DNA of 50,315 bases from JABCPE02 sp963509715 (GTDB taxonomy: Bacteria > Bacteroidota > Bacteroidia > Flavobacteriales > Weeksellaceae), in contig CAUPCB010000009.1 in the NCBI GenBank assembly GCA_963509715.1, forward strand, positions 1-50,315. Direction: 5' to 3'. Positions 16,359 through 25,469 of this stretch are shown here, in pieces. The notes beneath the pieces are model-generated. The model was not told the DNA's origin. It did no database searches and saw only the letters and a list, made by a program, of their open reading frames with translations. A program made the position numbers and the translations under genes. Positions within the stretch are counted from its first letter, which is position 1, and the number at the start of each line of letters is the position of its first letter.

Positions 16359-16384
16359 AAAAGCACCTGAAATCAGGTGCTTTT
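16359..16384. terminator. Bidirectional terminator between ostA-like and pdxA
   Basis: The arms aaaagcacctga (16359-16370) and tcaggtgctttt (16373-16384) match perfectly with a 2-base centre. The hairpin ends 2 bp before the pdxA stop codon and serves both convergent units. Confidence 0.88.
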
Positions 16385-16385
16385 C

Positions 16386-17468
16386 TTATTCCTCTCCTTC
16401 TGGAAGATCCTCATCTTCTACATTCTGAGCTGCTTTTTTTATCTCTAATTTATGAGCGATGAGGTCTAAATTTTCTACCCTATTTTTGAAAATCTTTATC
16501 GCTGTGAAAACTGCCTCCTCAAAGGAATGAGCATCTGCTACTCCCTTCCCTGCGATATCATAAGCCGTTCCATGGTCTGGCGATGTTCTAATGAGCGGCA
16601 TTCCCGCCGTGTAGTTCACTCCGTTTTCATATGCAATGGTTTTAAACGGAGTAAGACCTTGGTCATGATACATCGCTAAAACTCCATCAAAATTCTTATA
16701 TTTTTCTGGCTGGAAGAAACTATCCGCAGGATAAGGCCCAAAGGCCATAAAACCTTGGTCGAACAATTCCTTTATGGCTGGTTCTATAATTTCTTTTTCT
16801 TCCATTCCTATCGTTCCGCCATCGCCTGAGTGTGGATTCAGCCCAAGAACTGCGATTTTTGGTCTTTCGATGGAGAAATCCAGTTTCAGACAGTTGTTCA
16901 TCTGTTTTACTTGGTCTATTATCCTTTGTTTCGTAATTGTTTCTGCTACTTTTGCTAGTGGAATATGATGGGTAGAAACTGCTACTTTTAAATCCTCTGT
17001 TACCAAAAACATCAATCCTTTGGCTGCGAATTTCTTCTCCAGATACTCGGTATGCCCTGTGTATGGGAAACCGTGTTTTATCATTTCATCCTTGTTGATA
17101 GGTGCAGTTACCAGCACATCTATCTCACCTTTCATAAGGGCATTTGCCGCAGCTTCTAACGAGTCTATCGCCAGTTTGGTGGATTCCTCTGTGGGCGTAC
17201 CAAATTTCACCTCCATTTCATCTTTACGAAGATTTACAATGTTTATCTCTCCATCTACCGCTTCGGAGGCGTGAAGGATATAGTTAAAATTAAACTGCAG
17301 TTTAAATACATTTTTCTGAAAAGAAAAGAGCTTCCCTGAACCAAAAATCACAGGTGTGAAAAAATCTAGCATACTCTTGTCTTTCAATGTTTTAAGGATA
17401 ATTTCTGGACCTATTCCATTATAGTCTCCGATAGAAATTCCTACTTTTATTTTATGTTTAAATTCCAT
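16386..17468 (-). CDS. pdxA: 4-hydroxythreonine-4-phosphate dehydrogenase
   Basis: PdxA oxidises 4-phosphohydroxythreonine in the DXP-dependent route to pyridoxal phosphate. The 360-residue product shows the family's signatures: N-terminal GISIGDYNGIGPEI, TAPINKD, GYTGHTEYL, the metal-ligand histidine regions GLNPHSGDGG and AMYHDQG, and the late RTSPDHGTAYDIAG. The C-terminal 25 residues form an acidic tail slightly beyond the usual length. The stop codon lies directly beside the shared terminator. The gene is divergent from ribE, with about 85 bp between the start codons. Confidence 0.97.
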   Translation of the reverse strand: MEFKHKIKVGISIGDYNGIGPEIILKTLKDKSMLDFFTPVIFGSGKLFSFQKNVFKLQFNFNYILHASEAVDGEINIVNLRKDEMEVKFGTPTEESTKLAIDSLEAAANALMKGEIDVLVTAPINKDEMIKHGFPYTGHTEYLEKKFAAKGLMFLVTEDLKVAVSTHHIPLAKVAETITKQRIIDQVKQMNNCLKLDFSIERPKIAVLGLNPHSGDGGTIGMEEKEIIEPAIKELFDQGFMAFGPYPADSFFQPEKYKNFDGVLAMYHDQGLTPFKTIAYENGVNYTAGMPLIRTSPDHGTAYDIAGKGVADAHSFEEAVFTAIKIFKNRVENLDLIAHKLEIKKAAQNVEDEDLPEGEE

Positions 17469-17553
17469 TTTGCTTAACTTTGGCTCTTAAAAGAGCAAAA
17501 TTAGTTTAATTTTTTGAGAAGAAAACAGATTTATTCAAAAATACTTTAAATTT

Positions 17554-18138
17554 ATGTTTACAGGAATAGTAGAAGCCACTGCCATAGTAGAAAATATAGA
17601 AGCCAAGGGAACGAGCGTTCATTTTACGATGAGCTGTCCTTTTACAGATGAACTAAAAATAGACCAAAGCCTTTCTCATAACGGTTGCTGCTTGACCATA
17701 GAAAAAATTGAAAATCAGCAATATGGCGTAACCGCAATACAAGAAACTTTGGAAAAAACCAATCTAGGAAGCTGGAAAATAGGCACAAAGGTAAATCTAG
17801 AAAGATGCGTGCTGATGAACAGCAGGCTAGATGGGCATATCGTGCAGGGACATGTAGACCAAACTGGGACAATAAAATCCATAGAAAACCTAAACGGCAG
17901 CCACTACATAACGATAGCATACACCGAGAAAGACGGATTCACGACCGTTCCACAAGGGTCTATCACCGTGGACGGCATCAGTCTGACAGTAGCTCACAGC
18001 GGAGAAAATGAGTTTTCGGTGGCGATAATTCCTTACACTTGGGAACATACTAATTTGAAAAATTTAGAAATCGGCAGCAGAGTGAATCTGGAATTTGACA
18101 TCATTGGGAAATATGTAGCGAAACTTATGAAAAAATAA
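17554..18138 (+). CDS. ribE: Riboflavin synthase, alpha chain
   Basis: This enzyme joins two molecules of 6,7-dimethyl-8-ribityllumazine into riboflavin. The 194-residue product consists of two similar lumazine-binding barrels. The first starts MFTGIVEATA with NGCCLTIEKI; the second contains LDGHIVQGHVDQTGTI and DGISLTVAH. The N-terminal MFTGIV and the GHVD motif are diagnostic. It is the first gene of a rightward unit, with the histidine kinase 3 bp downstream and an ABC exporter next. Confidence 0.97.
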   Translation: MFTGIVEATAIVENIEAKGTSVHFTMSCPFTDELKIDQSLSHNGCCLTIEKIENQQYGVTAIQETLEKTNLGSWKIGTKVNLERCVLMNSRLDGHIVQGHVDQTGTIKSIENLNGSHYITIAYTEKDGFTTVPQGSITVDGISLTVAHSGENEFSVAIIPYTWEHTNLKNLEIGSRVNLEFDIIGKYVAKLMKK

Positions 18139-18141
18139 CCC

Positions 18142-19590
18142 ATGAGCCCCATCATCAAAGGAAACATACGAACGAGAATCTTCTTTGGATTTATGCTGGT
18201 TACCCTACTGAGTATCATAGGAGTAACGGTGATTTCCTATCTCGTTTTCAAAAAAAATACCGAAACCCAAAACAAAGAAAGACTACGCCAAACGGTAGAA
18301 ATACTAATGTCTTCGCTGGACTACGCAGTGAGCCACATGACTGTAACCGAAGAAAACATAAAACCCATCTTGGAGAAAAAAATCCTAGAAATCTCTGATA
18401 TCAACAAGCAGGACATTATCATCTATAATCTACAAGGGAAATTCTTACTTTCCAACAAAGAGAAAAACCAAGTTTCTCCACAGGAAATCCCAGAAGAAGT
18501 CCTAAAAAAAATCCTAAAAAAAGGAAATAGATTTGATTCTGTAGAATACATAAAAGACGATGAAGACAATCTAACAGCTTCTTACATCCCGCTCCTGAAT
18601 AACATGCTAGAGCCTGTCGCCATTGTTTTTTTCCCTTTTTATCATAGTGACAATACCCGCCTAGATACCTTTAATCAGTATATCCAAATCATGGTTGCGG
18701 CGAACATCATCATCATCACCCTTGGAATATGGCTCAGCTGGAGAATTTCCGATGAACTAACGAAAAACATCAGGAAAATTTCGCAAAAAATCGCACAAAT
18801 AGACCTCAATGAAGAAATAAAACCCATCCGATATTACAACGATGATGAATTTACTCCACTCATCAATTCCTATAACCGAACTATACGGATGATAGAGGAA
18901 CAAAAAAAGCTATTATTCTTCAAAGAGAAAGAATCTGCATGGCGCGAAATGGCGAAACAGGTGGCTCACGAAGTCAAAAACCCGCTAACGCCCATGAAAC
19001 TCCTCATCCAAAATTTTGAAAGAAAATTTGATAAAAACGACCCTGAGATAGAAGATAAAGTAAAAAAACTCTGCGTCTCTATGGAAGACCAGATAGATCT
19101 AATAGCAAAAGTGGCTGGAGCTTTTTCGGAATTTACGAAACTACCCGAAAAAAAGAATGAAGTAATCAATGTGAACAATGAGATTTTATCCCTTATAAGA
19201 ATTTTTGATGATAAGAATGAAATCATATTTCACCCTAAACAAAATAATATTCTCATAAACTTTGACAAGTCTTTCTTCCAAAGGATAATGACCAACCTCA
19301 TCCTAAATGCCCAACAAGCAAAAAATGAGAAACAAGACTTTTTCATCAAAATCAATCTGGAACTTTTAAATAAAAAAATAAGCCTATCCATAGAGGATAA
19401 CGGAAACGGAATCCCTGAGGATAAATTAGAAAAAATCTTTGAACCCAATTTCACCACCAAATCCAGTGGAACAGGCCTTGGACTGGCAATGGTAAAAAGA
19501 ATGATAGAAGACTATAAGGGAGAAATCTCCATCCGCTCCAAAGAAGGAAAAGGAACCACACTTATGATTATCCTCCCTACAAATATGTAA
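18142..19590 (+). CDS. Membrane sensor histidine kinase (NtrY-like)
   Basis: This is a two-component sensor of the inner membrane. The 482-residue product has a first membrane helix (about 13-36), a periplasmic sensor region (37-182) and a second helix (about 183-200). A HAMP segment follows, then the phosphoacceptor box AHEVKNPLTP (His276) and a GHKL ATPase domain with ILNAQQA (N box), EDNGNGIP (G1) and GTGLGLAM (G2). HEVKNPLTPMKL resembles NtrY-type kinases. It follows ribE by 3 bp and precedes an ABC exporter by 6 bp. No response regulator gene is adjacent, so the partner must be elsewhere. Confidence 0.93.
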   Translation: MSPIIKGNIRTRIFFGFMLVTLLSIIGVTVISYLVFKKNTETQNKERLRQTVEILMSSLDYAVSHMTVTEENIKPILEKKILEISDINKQDIIIYNLQGKFLLSNKEKNQVSPQEIPEEVLKKILKKGNRFDSVEYIKDDEDNLTASYIPLLNNMLEPVAIVFFPFYHSDNTRLDTFNQYIQIMVAANIIIITLGIWLSWRISDELTKNIRKISQKIAQIDLNEEIKPIRYYNDDEFTPLINSYNRTIRMIEEQKKLLFFKEKESAWREMAKQVAHEVKNPLTPMKLLIQNFERKFDKNDPEIEDKVKKLCVSMEDQIDLIAKVAGAFSEFTKLPEKKNEVINVNNEILSLIRIFDDKNEIIFHPKQNNILINFDKSFFQRIMTNLILNAQQAKNEKQDFFIKINLELLNKKISLSIEDNGNGIPEDKLEKIFEPNFTTKSSGTGLGLAMVKRMIEDYKGEISIRSKEGKGTTLMIILPTNM

Positions 19591-19596
19591 AAAAGA

Positions 19597-21243
19597 ATGA
19601 AAGCCCTAAAATCCCTTAATCCCTATTTTTGGAAGCATCGAAATATGCTTTCGTTGGGAGTTTTATTTATTTTTCTCAGTAATTTTTTCAATATCTTCTG
19701 GATACAATATCTGGGAGACACCATAGATGCTATACAGCAGATTTTGAGCAGTAAAAATACCGACAGCGACACTATTATAAAAACGCTTCTTATCAATGGA
19801 GGTGTTATCATAGGCTCATCCATCATTGCTGGAGTTTTTCGGTTCATGATGAGACAGACCATCATAGTAGCATCACGGAAAATAGAATACGAACTAAAAA
19901 ACGAAATCTATCAGCACTACCAAAGTCTTTCTCTTACAAATTTCAAAAAAACAAGCATAGGCGACCTTATGAACCGCCTCAGCGAAGACATTATCGCCAT
20001 TAGAATGTATCTAGGCCCTGGTGTGATGTATGTAGCGAACCTCATCATCTTGCTGATGATTACTAGTTTTTATATGATAAGGACTGATTTGGAGATGACA
20101 CTTGTTATCCTCATTCTACTTCCTATATTTTCTCTTTCTGTGTATAAAGTAAGCGGAATTGTAGGAAAAAAATCAAAGCTGGTTCAGGAAAGCCAGTCTG
20201 CGATTTCTACTTTCGTGCAGGATAGTTTTTCGGGAATTAGAGTGGTGAAATTCTTTAACAAAGAAAAATATGTCCAAGACAAATACGGCGAGAAAATCAA
20301 AAATTACCAAAACAGAGCCGTAGATTTAGCCAAGTATGAGAATTTTTTCTACACTTCTATGATTTTGATTGTGGGAATTTTGGATATTGCTATTTTATTC
20401 ATCGGCGGGCAGAAATATATTGATGGAGAAATCAACATCGGTATGATTGCTAATTTCTTCATGTATGCCAATGCTATGGTGATTCCGTTCAGTACCGTAG
20501 GCTGGGTGACTTCTATCAACCAGCGGGCAGAAGCCTCCATGCAGCGGATAAATGAATTTAAGGACATTCATTCCGATATCGTTAATACCAATCATGATAT
20601 TTACGAAATCAAAGGCGATATAGAGTTCCGAAATGTGAGCTACACCTATCCCAATACAGGCATCAAAGCTGTGGAGAATTTAAGTTTTAAAGTAAATGCT
20701 GGAGAATTCATCACCATCACAGGAAAAACAGGAAGCGGGAAATCTACCATCGCCCTTCTTCTTTGCAGGTTGATAGACCCAGACGAAGGAGAAATACTGA
20801 TAGACGGCAAAAACCTAAAAGAACACAATCTGGAACTTTACCGAAAATTCATCGGTTACATTCCACAGGAAAGTTATCTTTTCTCCGATACGATAGAGAA
20901 TAACATTGGTTTTGCGATAGATAATCCTACGCCTGAACTGATAGAAAAATTTGCAAAAATAGCGGATATCCATAATGATGTGATGCTCTTCAGAGACAAA
21001 TACCAGACCGTGGTAGGAGAACGAGGCGTAATGCTTTCAGGCGGGCAGAAACAAAGAATCTGCATCGCCAGAGCCCTTATCAAACAGCCTCAAATCGTGA
21101 TTTTTGATGACTGCTTATCGGCTCTTGATACCAAAACCGAACAAAACATTCTGACCAATATAGAAAAAGAGGTTGCCAACTGCACTGCCATCATCATCAC
21201 CCACAGAGAAACCGTGACGAGCAGTAAAAAAATAAATATGTAA
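19597..21243 (+). CDS. ABC exporter (fused membrane and ATPase domains), shortened C-terminus
   Basis: This is a type IV (ABCB-like) half-transporter, which works as a dimer to export drugs or lipids. The 548-residue product has a six-helix membrane domain (about 1-310) and an ATPase domain with Walker A GKTGSGKS (near 375-382), Q loop YIPQES, signature LSGGQKQR, Walker B IVIFDDCLSALD and H loop IIITHRE. The chain stops 11 residues after the THR of the H loop. Homologues usually run a further 30-40 residues with an IxVLxxGKI segment. All catalytic motifs are kept. It is the last gene of the ribE unit; the substrate is unknown. Confidence 0.9.
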   Translation: MKALKSLNPYFWKHRNMLSLGVLFIFLSNFFNIFWIQYLGDTIDAIQQILSSKNTDSDTIIKTLLINGGVIIGSSIIAGVFRFMMRQTIIVASRKIEYELKNEIYQHYQSLSLTNFKKTSIGDLMNRLSEDIIAIRMYLGPGVMYVANLIILLMITSFYMIRTDLEMTLVILILLPIFSLSVYKVSGIVGKKSKLVQESQSAISTFVQDSFSGIRVVKFFNKEKYVQDKYGEKIKNYQNRAVDLAKYENFFYTSMILIVGILDIAILFIGGQKYIDGEINIGMIANFFMYANAMVIPFSTVGWVTSINQRAEASMQRINEFKDIHSDIVNTNHDIYEIKGDIEFRNVSYTYPNTGIKAVENLSFKVNAGEFITITGKTGSGKSTIALLLCRLIDPDEGEILIDGKNLKEHNLELYRKFIGYIPQESYLFSDTIENNIGFAIDNPTPELIEKFAKIADIHNDVMLFRDKYQTVVGERGVMLSGGQKQRICIARALIKQPQIVIFDDCLSALDTKTEQNILTNIEKEVANCTAIIITHRETVTSSKKINM

Positions 21244-21305
21244 ACCAAATACATGATTTTTGATAGTTTTTTTGATTTTTTCTATGAAAATTTAAAAAAT
21301 TATCT

Positions 21306-21313
21306 TAAATTTG
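21306..21313 (+). promoter_or_regulatory. Probable -7 element of the PUR gene
   Basis: TAAATTTG lies 26 bp before the start codon at 21340. No clear TTG lies at the right distance. Confidence 0.5.
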
Positions 21314-21339
21314 TTGAGCATTATTAAAATAACAATAAA

Positions 21340-21675
21340 ATGAGTGATTACAAAGAACGCCAAGAAAATGAAATTTTTACAAAGGTGTTAAAAGCAGGAA
21401 GGAGAACTTATTTCTTTGATGTGAGAGAAACAAAAGCAGGCGACTACTACCTTACTATCACAGAAAGTAAAAAGAATTTTAATGAAAGTGGTGAAGCAAC
21501 TTTTGAAAAACACAAAATCTATCTTTACAAAGAAGATTTCAAAGGTTTCTTAGAAATGTTTAATGAAACTAAAGATTTCATTATTGAACAAAAAGGAGAA
21601 GATGTAATTTCTGAAAAACACGACAAAGACTTCAAATCCCGTTCTTTCACGATAGATTCTGACGAGGATTTTTAA
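21340..21675 (+). CDS. DUF3276 / PUR-alpha-like nucleic-acid-binding protein
   Basis: The 111-residue product matches the small PUR-domain proteins typical of Bacteroidota and spirochetes, which bind single-stranded DNA or RNA. Visible features are KVLKAGRRTYFFDVRETKAGDYYLTITESKK, the characteristic beta-beta-beta pattern, then HKIYLYKEDFKGF and a helix with FNETKDFI. The C-terminal tail is acidic. It has its own promoter and a terminator shared with the opposite-strand nitrilase gene. The regulatory targets are unknown. Confidence 0.88.
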   Translation: MSDYKERQENEIFTKVLKAGRRTYFFDVRETKAGDYYLTITESKKNFNESGEATFEKHKIYLYKEDFKGFLEMFNETKDFIIEQKGEDVISEKHDKDFKSRSFTIDSDEDF

Positions 21676-21690
21676 GAAATTTATTTATAT

Positions 21691-21724
21691 AAAAAATGGA
21701 GCTTTATAATGGCTCCATTTTTTA
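21691..21724. terminator. Bidirectional terminator between PUR and nitrilase genes
   Basis: The arms aaaaaatggagc and gctccatttttt enclose a short AT loop. The last bases overlap the stop codon of the leftward nitrilase gene. Confidence 0.88.
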
Positions 21725-22471
21725 TTTTAGTTCAAAATCATCTCGGTCTCTGAGAACTTTAAATTTCTGTCTAAAAGAATTTAGTTTCTCCAAATCTATA
21801 TTTGCTGATATGATATCTCCATTTTTCTCTGATATCTCTGTCCCATCTGCATAAAAGCAATGGGTGCTTTCTGGATAATTCAGCCCAGAACCATCTATCC
21901 CTATCCTATTAACTCCGAATACAAACGATTGGTTTTCAATAGCTCTGGCTCTCAATAGTGTTTCCCACGCCAAAATACGAGGTTCTGCCCAGCTGGCTAC
22001 ATCTATCATCACATCATAGCCATCTACATTTCTAGCAAATACAGGAAATCTCAAATCATAGCACACCAAAAGCAAAAACCTAACTCCCTTATAATCAACC
22101 ACCACACGCTCCTTCCCTGGTGTATAGATTTTGTCCTCTCCACCGAAAGAAAACAAGTGTTTTTTATCGTATTGATGGACTTTCCCAGAAGGTTCCACGA
22201 AATAAAATCTATTATAAAACCGCCCATCTTCTTTCACTGAAACACTCCCTCCCACTGCTGATTTTTTCTTCTCCGCAAAACGCTTTATCCATGCAAGGGT
22301 TTCGCCTTTACTATCTGCTACCTCTTCCGTATCAACACAAAATCCAGTAGTAAACATCTCCGGTAGAAGAAATATATCCGCTTGTTCATCTTTTAATTTT
22401 TCTTCAATGATATTGATATTTTCCTCTGGAGATTTCCATCGAATATCCAAATTTAACGCTGTTATTTTCAT
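21722..22471 (-). CDS. Nitrilase-superfamily amidohydrolase (omega-amidase-like)
   Basis: This is a cytoplasmic carbon-nitrogen hydrolase, probably an omega-amidase of the YafV type that clears alpha-ketoglutaramate-like compounds. The 249-residue product has the Glu-Lys-Cys triad: Glu38 in LLPEMF, Lys103 in YDKKHLF, and Cys137 in LLVCYDLRFP. The following VASWAEPR and ENQSFVFGVNRIG are typical of this branch. There is no signal peptide. It is a single gene ending at the shared terminator. The exact substrate is inferred from family likeness only. Confidence 0.9.
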   Translation of the reverse strand: MKITALNLDIRWKSPEENINIIEEKLKDEQADIFLLPEMFTTGFCVDTEEVADSKGETLAWIKRFAEKKKSAVGGSVSVKEDGRFYNRFYFVEPSGKVHQYDKKHLFSFGGEDKIYTPGKERVVVDYKGVRFLLLVCYDLRFPVFARNVDGYDVMIDVASWAEPRILAWETLLRARAIENQSFVFGVNRIGIDGSGLNYPESTHCFYADGTEISEKNGDIISANIDLEKLNSFRQKFKVLRDRDDFELK

Positions 22472-22541
22472 ATTTTCTGATTTTTGATTGTAAATCTATT
22501 ATTTTTATTTTTAATCCAAAAATATTTAATAATGTTTTTAT

Positions 22542-22549
22542 TACCTTTG
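22542..22549 (+). promoter_or_regulatory. Probable -7 element of rseP
   Basis: TACCTTTG fits TAnnTTTG, 22 bp before the ATG at 22572. No good TTG lies upstream. Confidence 0.45.
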
Positions 22550-22571
22550 CACGATTTTAATTTTAAATTTG

Positions 22572-24029
22572 ATGGATTTAGCAATACAAATATTTCAGTT
22601 CATTCTAAGTATTTCTATTTTAGTTTTCTTACATGAATTAGGGCATTATCTTCCTGCAAAATGGTTCAAGACCCGAGCAGAAAAATTTTTCCTATTCTTT
22701 GACCCTTGGTTTTCTTTATTTTCAATGAAAAAAATCAACGGAAAATGGCAATACAAATTTCTCTCTAAAAATCAGCCTGATACAGAAGTCATCGAGATAG
22801 ATGGAGAAAAAAAAGAAGTTCCTATCAATATAGAAAACCTGCCTGATAGTGATTGGAGAAAGCACCCAGAGAGCACAAAATGGGGCATCGGCTGGCTGCC
22901 TATGGGCGGCTATGTAAAGATAGCAGGAATGGTGGATGAAAGCATGGATACAGAACAACTGAAAAAACCTGCTAAACCTTGGGAATTCCGTAGCAAACCA
23001 GCTTGGCAAAGACTTATCATCATGCTTGGCGGGGTTACTGTCAATTTCTTTTTGGCGTGGATAATTTTCGCTTCATTAAGTTTCTTCAAAGGAGAGGTTT
23101 TCTATAATAATTCTAAAATGGAGAATGGAATTTCCGTGAATGAAGCAGGACAGAAAATGGGACTAAAACCAGGTGATAAAATCTTAAAAATAGATGGAAA
23201 ACCTGCCCTGTCTTTCAATAATTCCGCAATAAATATGCTCTTTGCTGACCAAGTAACCGTAATGAGAGAGGGGAAAGAAGTAACTTTTGACATCAATAAA
23301 GAAGGCGTTGGCGAAGTTCTAAAATCTGGCGGAAGAGGCTACATATCTCCAAGAGTACCTGTGATAGTAGATTCAGCAATTGCTGGTGGAGCAAAAGAAG
23401 CTGGTCTGATGAAAGGTGATAAAATCGTGGGAGTTAATGGTAAATCAATCATGTTCTTTGATGAACTAGCCACTACTCTTAATGAAAATAAAAATAAAAA
23501 AATTAGCCTAGAATTTATTAGAAACGGACAAAACCAAACTGCTGAGGCTAGTGTAGACAAGGAAGGTAAACTTGGCTTTAAAGTAAATGAAGCCCTAGCA
23601 ATGGCTGTTTTGGAGAAAGCCAAAGAGACCAAAAACTTCGGTTTCTTTGAAGCAATAGGAAGGGGTTTTGAAAGAACAATAGAATCACTAACTCAGCAGG
23701 TTAAACAATTTAAAATATTATTCAACAAACAAACCGAAGGCTACAAACAAGTTTCTGGACCAATTGGAATCGTGAAAATGATGCCTACAGAGATTGACTG
23801 GGCAGCATTTTGGAGTTTTACTGCGATGTTTTCCGTTTGGTTAGCATTTCTAAACCTGCTTCCTATCCCTGGGCTTGATGGCGGGCATGTGGTATTTACA
23901 CTTTGGGAAATGATTACAGGAAAACCTGCTTCTCAGAAAGTGTTAGAATATGCACAAATGGCTGGGGTAATCTTGCTTTTAGGTCTGATGCTTCTCGTTT
24001 TTGGAAATGACATTTATAAATTATTTTAA
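22572..24029 (+). CDS. rseP: RIP metalloprotease (site-2 protease)
   Basis: RseP cuts membrane-spanning substrates within the inner membrane, such as anti-sigma factors and signal-peptide remnants. With the ATG at 22572 the product has 485 residues. The zinc motif HELGH (His21 to His25) lies in the first membrane helix. Two PDZ domains follow (about 195-265 and 270-350), and the last part contains LLPIPGLDGGH, the family's second active-site motif, and a final helix. A TTG three bases upstream is in frame but not needed. It is a single-gene unit before tRNA-Asn. Confidence 0.96.
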   Translation: MDLAIQIFQFILSISILVFLHELGHYLPAKWFKTRAEKFFLFFDPWFSLFSMKKINGKWQYKFLSKNQPDTEVIEIDGEKKEVPINIENLPDSDWRKHPESTKWGIGWLPMGGYVKIAGMVDESMDTEQLKKPAKPWEFRSKPAWQRLIIMLGGVTVNFFLAWIIFASLSFFKGEVFYNNSKMENGISVNEAGQKMGLKPGDKILKIDGKPALSFNNSAINMLFADQVTVMREGKEVTFDINKEGVGEVLKSGGRGYISPRVPVIVDSAIAGGAKEAGLMKGDKIVGVNGKSIMFFDELATTLNENKNKKISLEFIRNGQNQTAEASVDKEGKLGFKVNEALAMAVLEKAKETKNFGFFEAIGRGFERTIESLTQQVKQFKILFNKQTEGYKQVSGPIGIVKMMPTEIDWAAFWSFTAMFSVWLAFLNLLPIPGLDGGHVVFTLWEMITGKPASQKVLEYAQMAGVILLLGLMLLVFGNDIYKLF

Positions 24030-24099
24030 AAACATGAATATTTTTCAAACTGATAATGAATAAATTAAGATTAAATTCATATTTTTATTAGAAAATTAT

Positions 24100-24130
24100 T
24101 TGGTTGATATTAAAATACATACTATATTTG
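24100..24130 (+). promoter_or_regulatory. Probable tRNA-Asn promoter
   Basis: TTG (24100-24102), a 20-bp spacer and TATATTTG (24123-24130) match the consensus. The tRNA begins 23 bp later. Confidence 0.65.
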
Positions 24131-24152
24131 CACCACTAAAAATGAACAAAAC

Positions 24153-24229
24153 GCCTTTTTAGCTCAGTCGGTTAGAGCATCTGACTGTTAATCAGAGGGT
24201 CGCTGGTTCGAGCCCAGCAAAAGGCGCCA
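24153..24229 (+). tRNA. tRNA-Asn (anticodon GTT)
   Basis: The acceptor stem GCCTTTT pairs with AAAAGGC; the discriminator is G and CCA is encoded. The D arm is GCTCAGTCGGTTAGAGC, the anticodon loop CTGTTAA with GTT, and the T arm GCTGG-TTCGAGC-CCAGC. The cloverleaf is complete. Confidence 0.97.
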
Positions 24230-24263
24230 AAAAAGAGTTATCAGATGATAACTCTTTTTTATT
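24230..24263. terminator. Terminator after tRNA-Asn and for the Sel1 gene
   Basis: The arms aaaaagagttatc and gataactctttttt enclose loop agat directly after the tRNA. The leftward Sel1-pgi unit ends 19 bp beyond on the other side, so it may serve both. Confidence 0.88.
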
Positions 24264-24281
24264 TAAATTAAACATTTAATT

Positions 24282-25454
24282 CTATTCCCTTTCCGCTCTC
24301 CATGCGTATACTTTTGTGGGATTTTCTTTTATAAGTTTTTCATTTCGCTCAAAGAGGGCTTTTGCGAGATTTTCATCTTTTGTGGCTTTTAGATAATACT
24401 CTTTGGCTTTTTGCGAGTCTTTTTTAAATTTAATCCCCGCATGATACATCGCTCCTAGTGAGGAAATACTCATTTCTTCACCGATGGCTTCCCCTTTTCT
24501 GAACCATTCTACCGCCTTGTCATAGTTCTTTGGTAAATCTCCACCGAGTGTGTAAAGGTATCCGAGATTATAGATAGCTTTCGGATTTCCTAAATTGGCT
24601 GCTTTTTCCATCCATTCTATTCCCTGCTGGATGTTCTTTACTTGTGGATTGTCTTGCAGATAGATGAAAGCTAGATTATTCATCGCATCCACATCACCAA
24701 GATTAGCCGCTATTTTATACCATTTTAAGGCTTTTGTAAAGTCTCCTTTATTTTCTCCTTTGTCATTATAATAAATATAAATAATACCCAAATAATTAGA
24801 AAAAGCTACCTCAGAAGGAAAATTCTCATACCCCCAAGTGTACAGTTCTATGGCTTTTGGGATATTTTGTTTTACTTCTTCCCCTTTAAGGTAAAAATAG
24901 GCAACTTGCACCAGTCGTTGCTTGTCTTTAGTCATTTTCACTGATTTTTCTATCAGTTCCAAATTTTTATCGTAGTTTTTCTCCACACCCCAGCCCATAT
25001 AATACATATACGCCAAGTTATCCACCGCAGAGGAACTCCCTAAACCTGCTGCTTTTTGGAAAAGTTCTATTGCTTTTTTATAATCTTGTTTTACACCTGT
25101 ACCATCTCGATACAGAAGCCCTAAATTATTACAAGCATCTGCATGATTGGATTTCACAGCTTTTTCTAACAATTTTACAGCTTTTCCATAATCTTGTTTC
25201 ACTCCAGCCCAGCCTTTTATATAAATAGTTCCGAGTGTGTTCAGAGATTCTGCATAGCCTTTGTCAGCTGACTTTTGGAACCACAGCAGCGCTTTTTCAT
25301 TATCCTGCGGATAGCCCTTTTCTCCCATAAAATATGATGATGCAAGATAGAACATCGCTTCTGCATCCCCTTTTTCGGATTTTTTCAACAAGTCATCTTG
25401 AGCTTGTATCAATCCTGAAAAGAAAATTAAAACTATTAGCAATAAAGTTCTCAT
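24282..25454 (-). CDS. Exported Sel1-repeat protein
   Basis: Sel1 repeats are short alpha-helical units, related to TPR, that mediate protein contacts. The 390-residue product has a signal peptide (MRTLLLIVLIFFSGLIQAQ) and about nine Sel1 units of 36 residues. They show patterns such as AEAMFYLASSYFMGEKGYPQD, AIELFQKAAGLG and AVEWFRKGEAIG. No catalytic domain is present. It starts 15 bp after the pgi stop and so is probably co-transcribed with it, but a functional link to sugar metabolism is not evident. The partner proteins are unknown. Confidence 0.92.
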   Translation of the reverse strand: MRTLLLIVLIFFSGLIQAQDDLLKKSEKGDAEAMFYLASSYFMGEKGYPQDNEKALLWFQKSADKGYAESLNTLGTIYIKGWAGVKQDYGKAVKLLEKAVKSNHADACNNLGLLYRDGTGVKQDYKKAIELFQKAAGLGSSSAVDNLAYMYYMGWGVEKNYDKNLELIEKSVKMTKDKQRLVQVAYFYLKGEEVKQNIPKAIELYTWGYENFPSEVAFSNYLGIIYIYYNDKGENKGDFTKALKWYKIAANLGDVDAMNNLAFIYLQDNPQVKNIQQGIEWMEKAANLGNPKAIYNLGYLYTLGGDLPKNYDKAVEWFRKGEAIGEEMSISSLGAMYHAGIKFKKDSQKAKEYYLKATKDENLAKALFERNEKLIKENPTKVYAWRAERE

Positions 25455-25469
25455 AGTAAATATTTTTTG

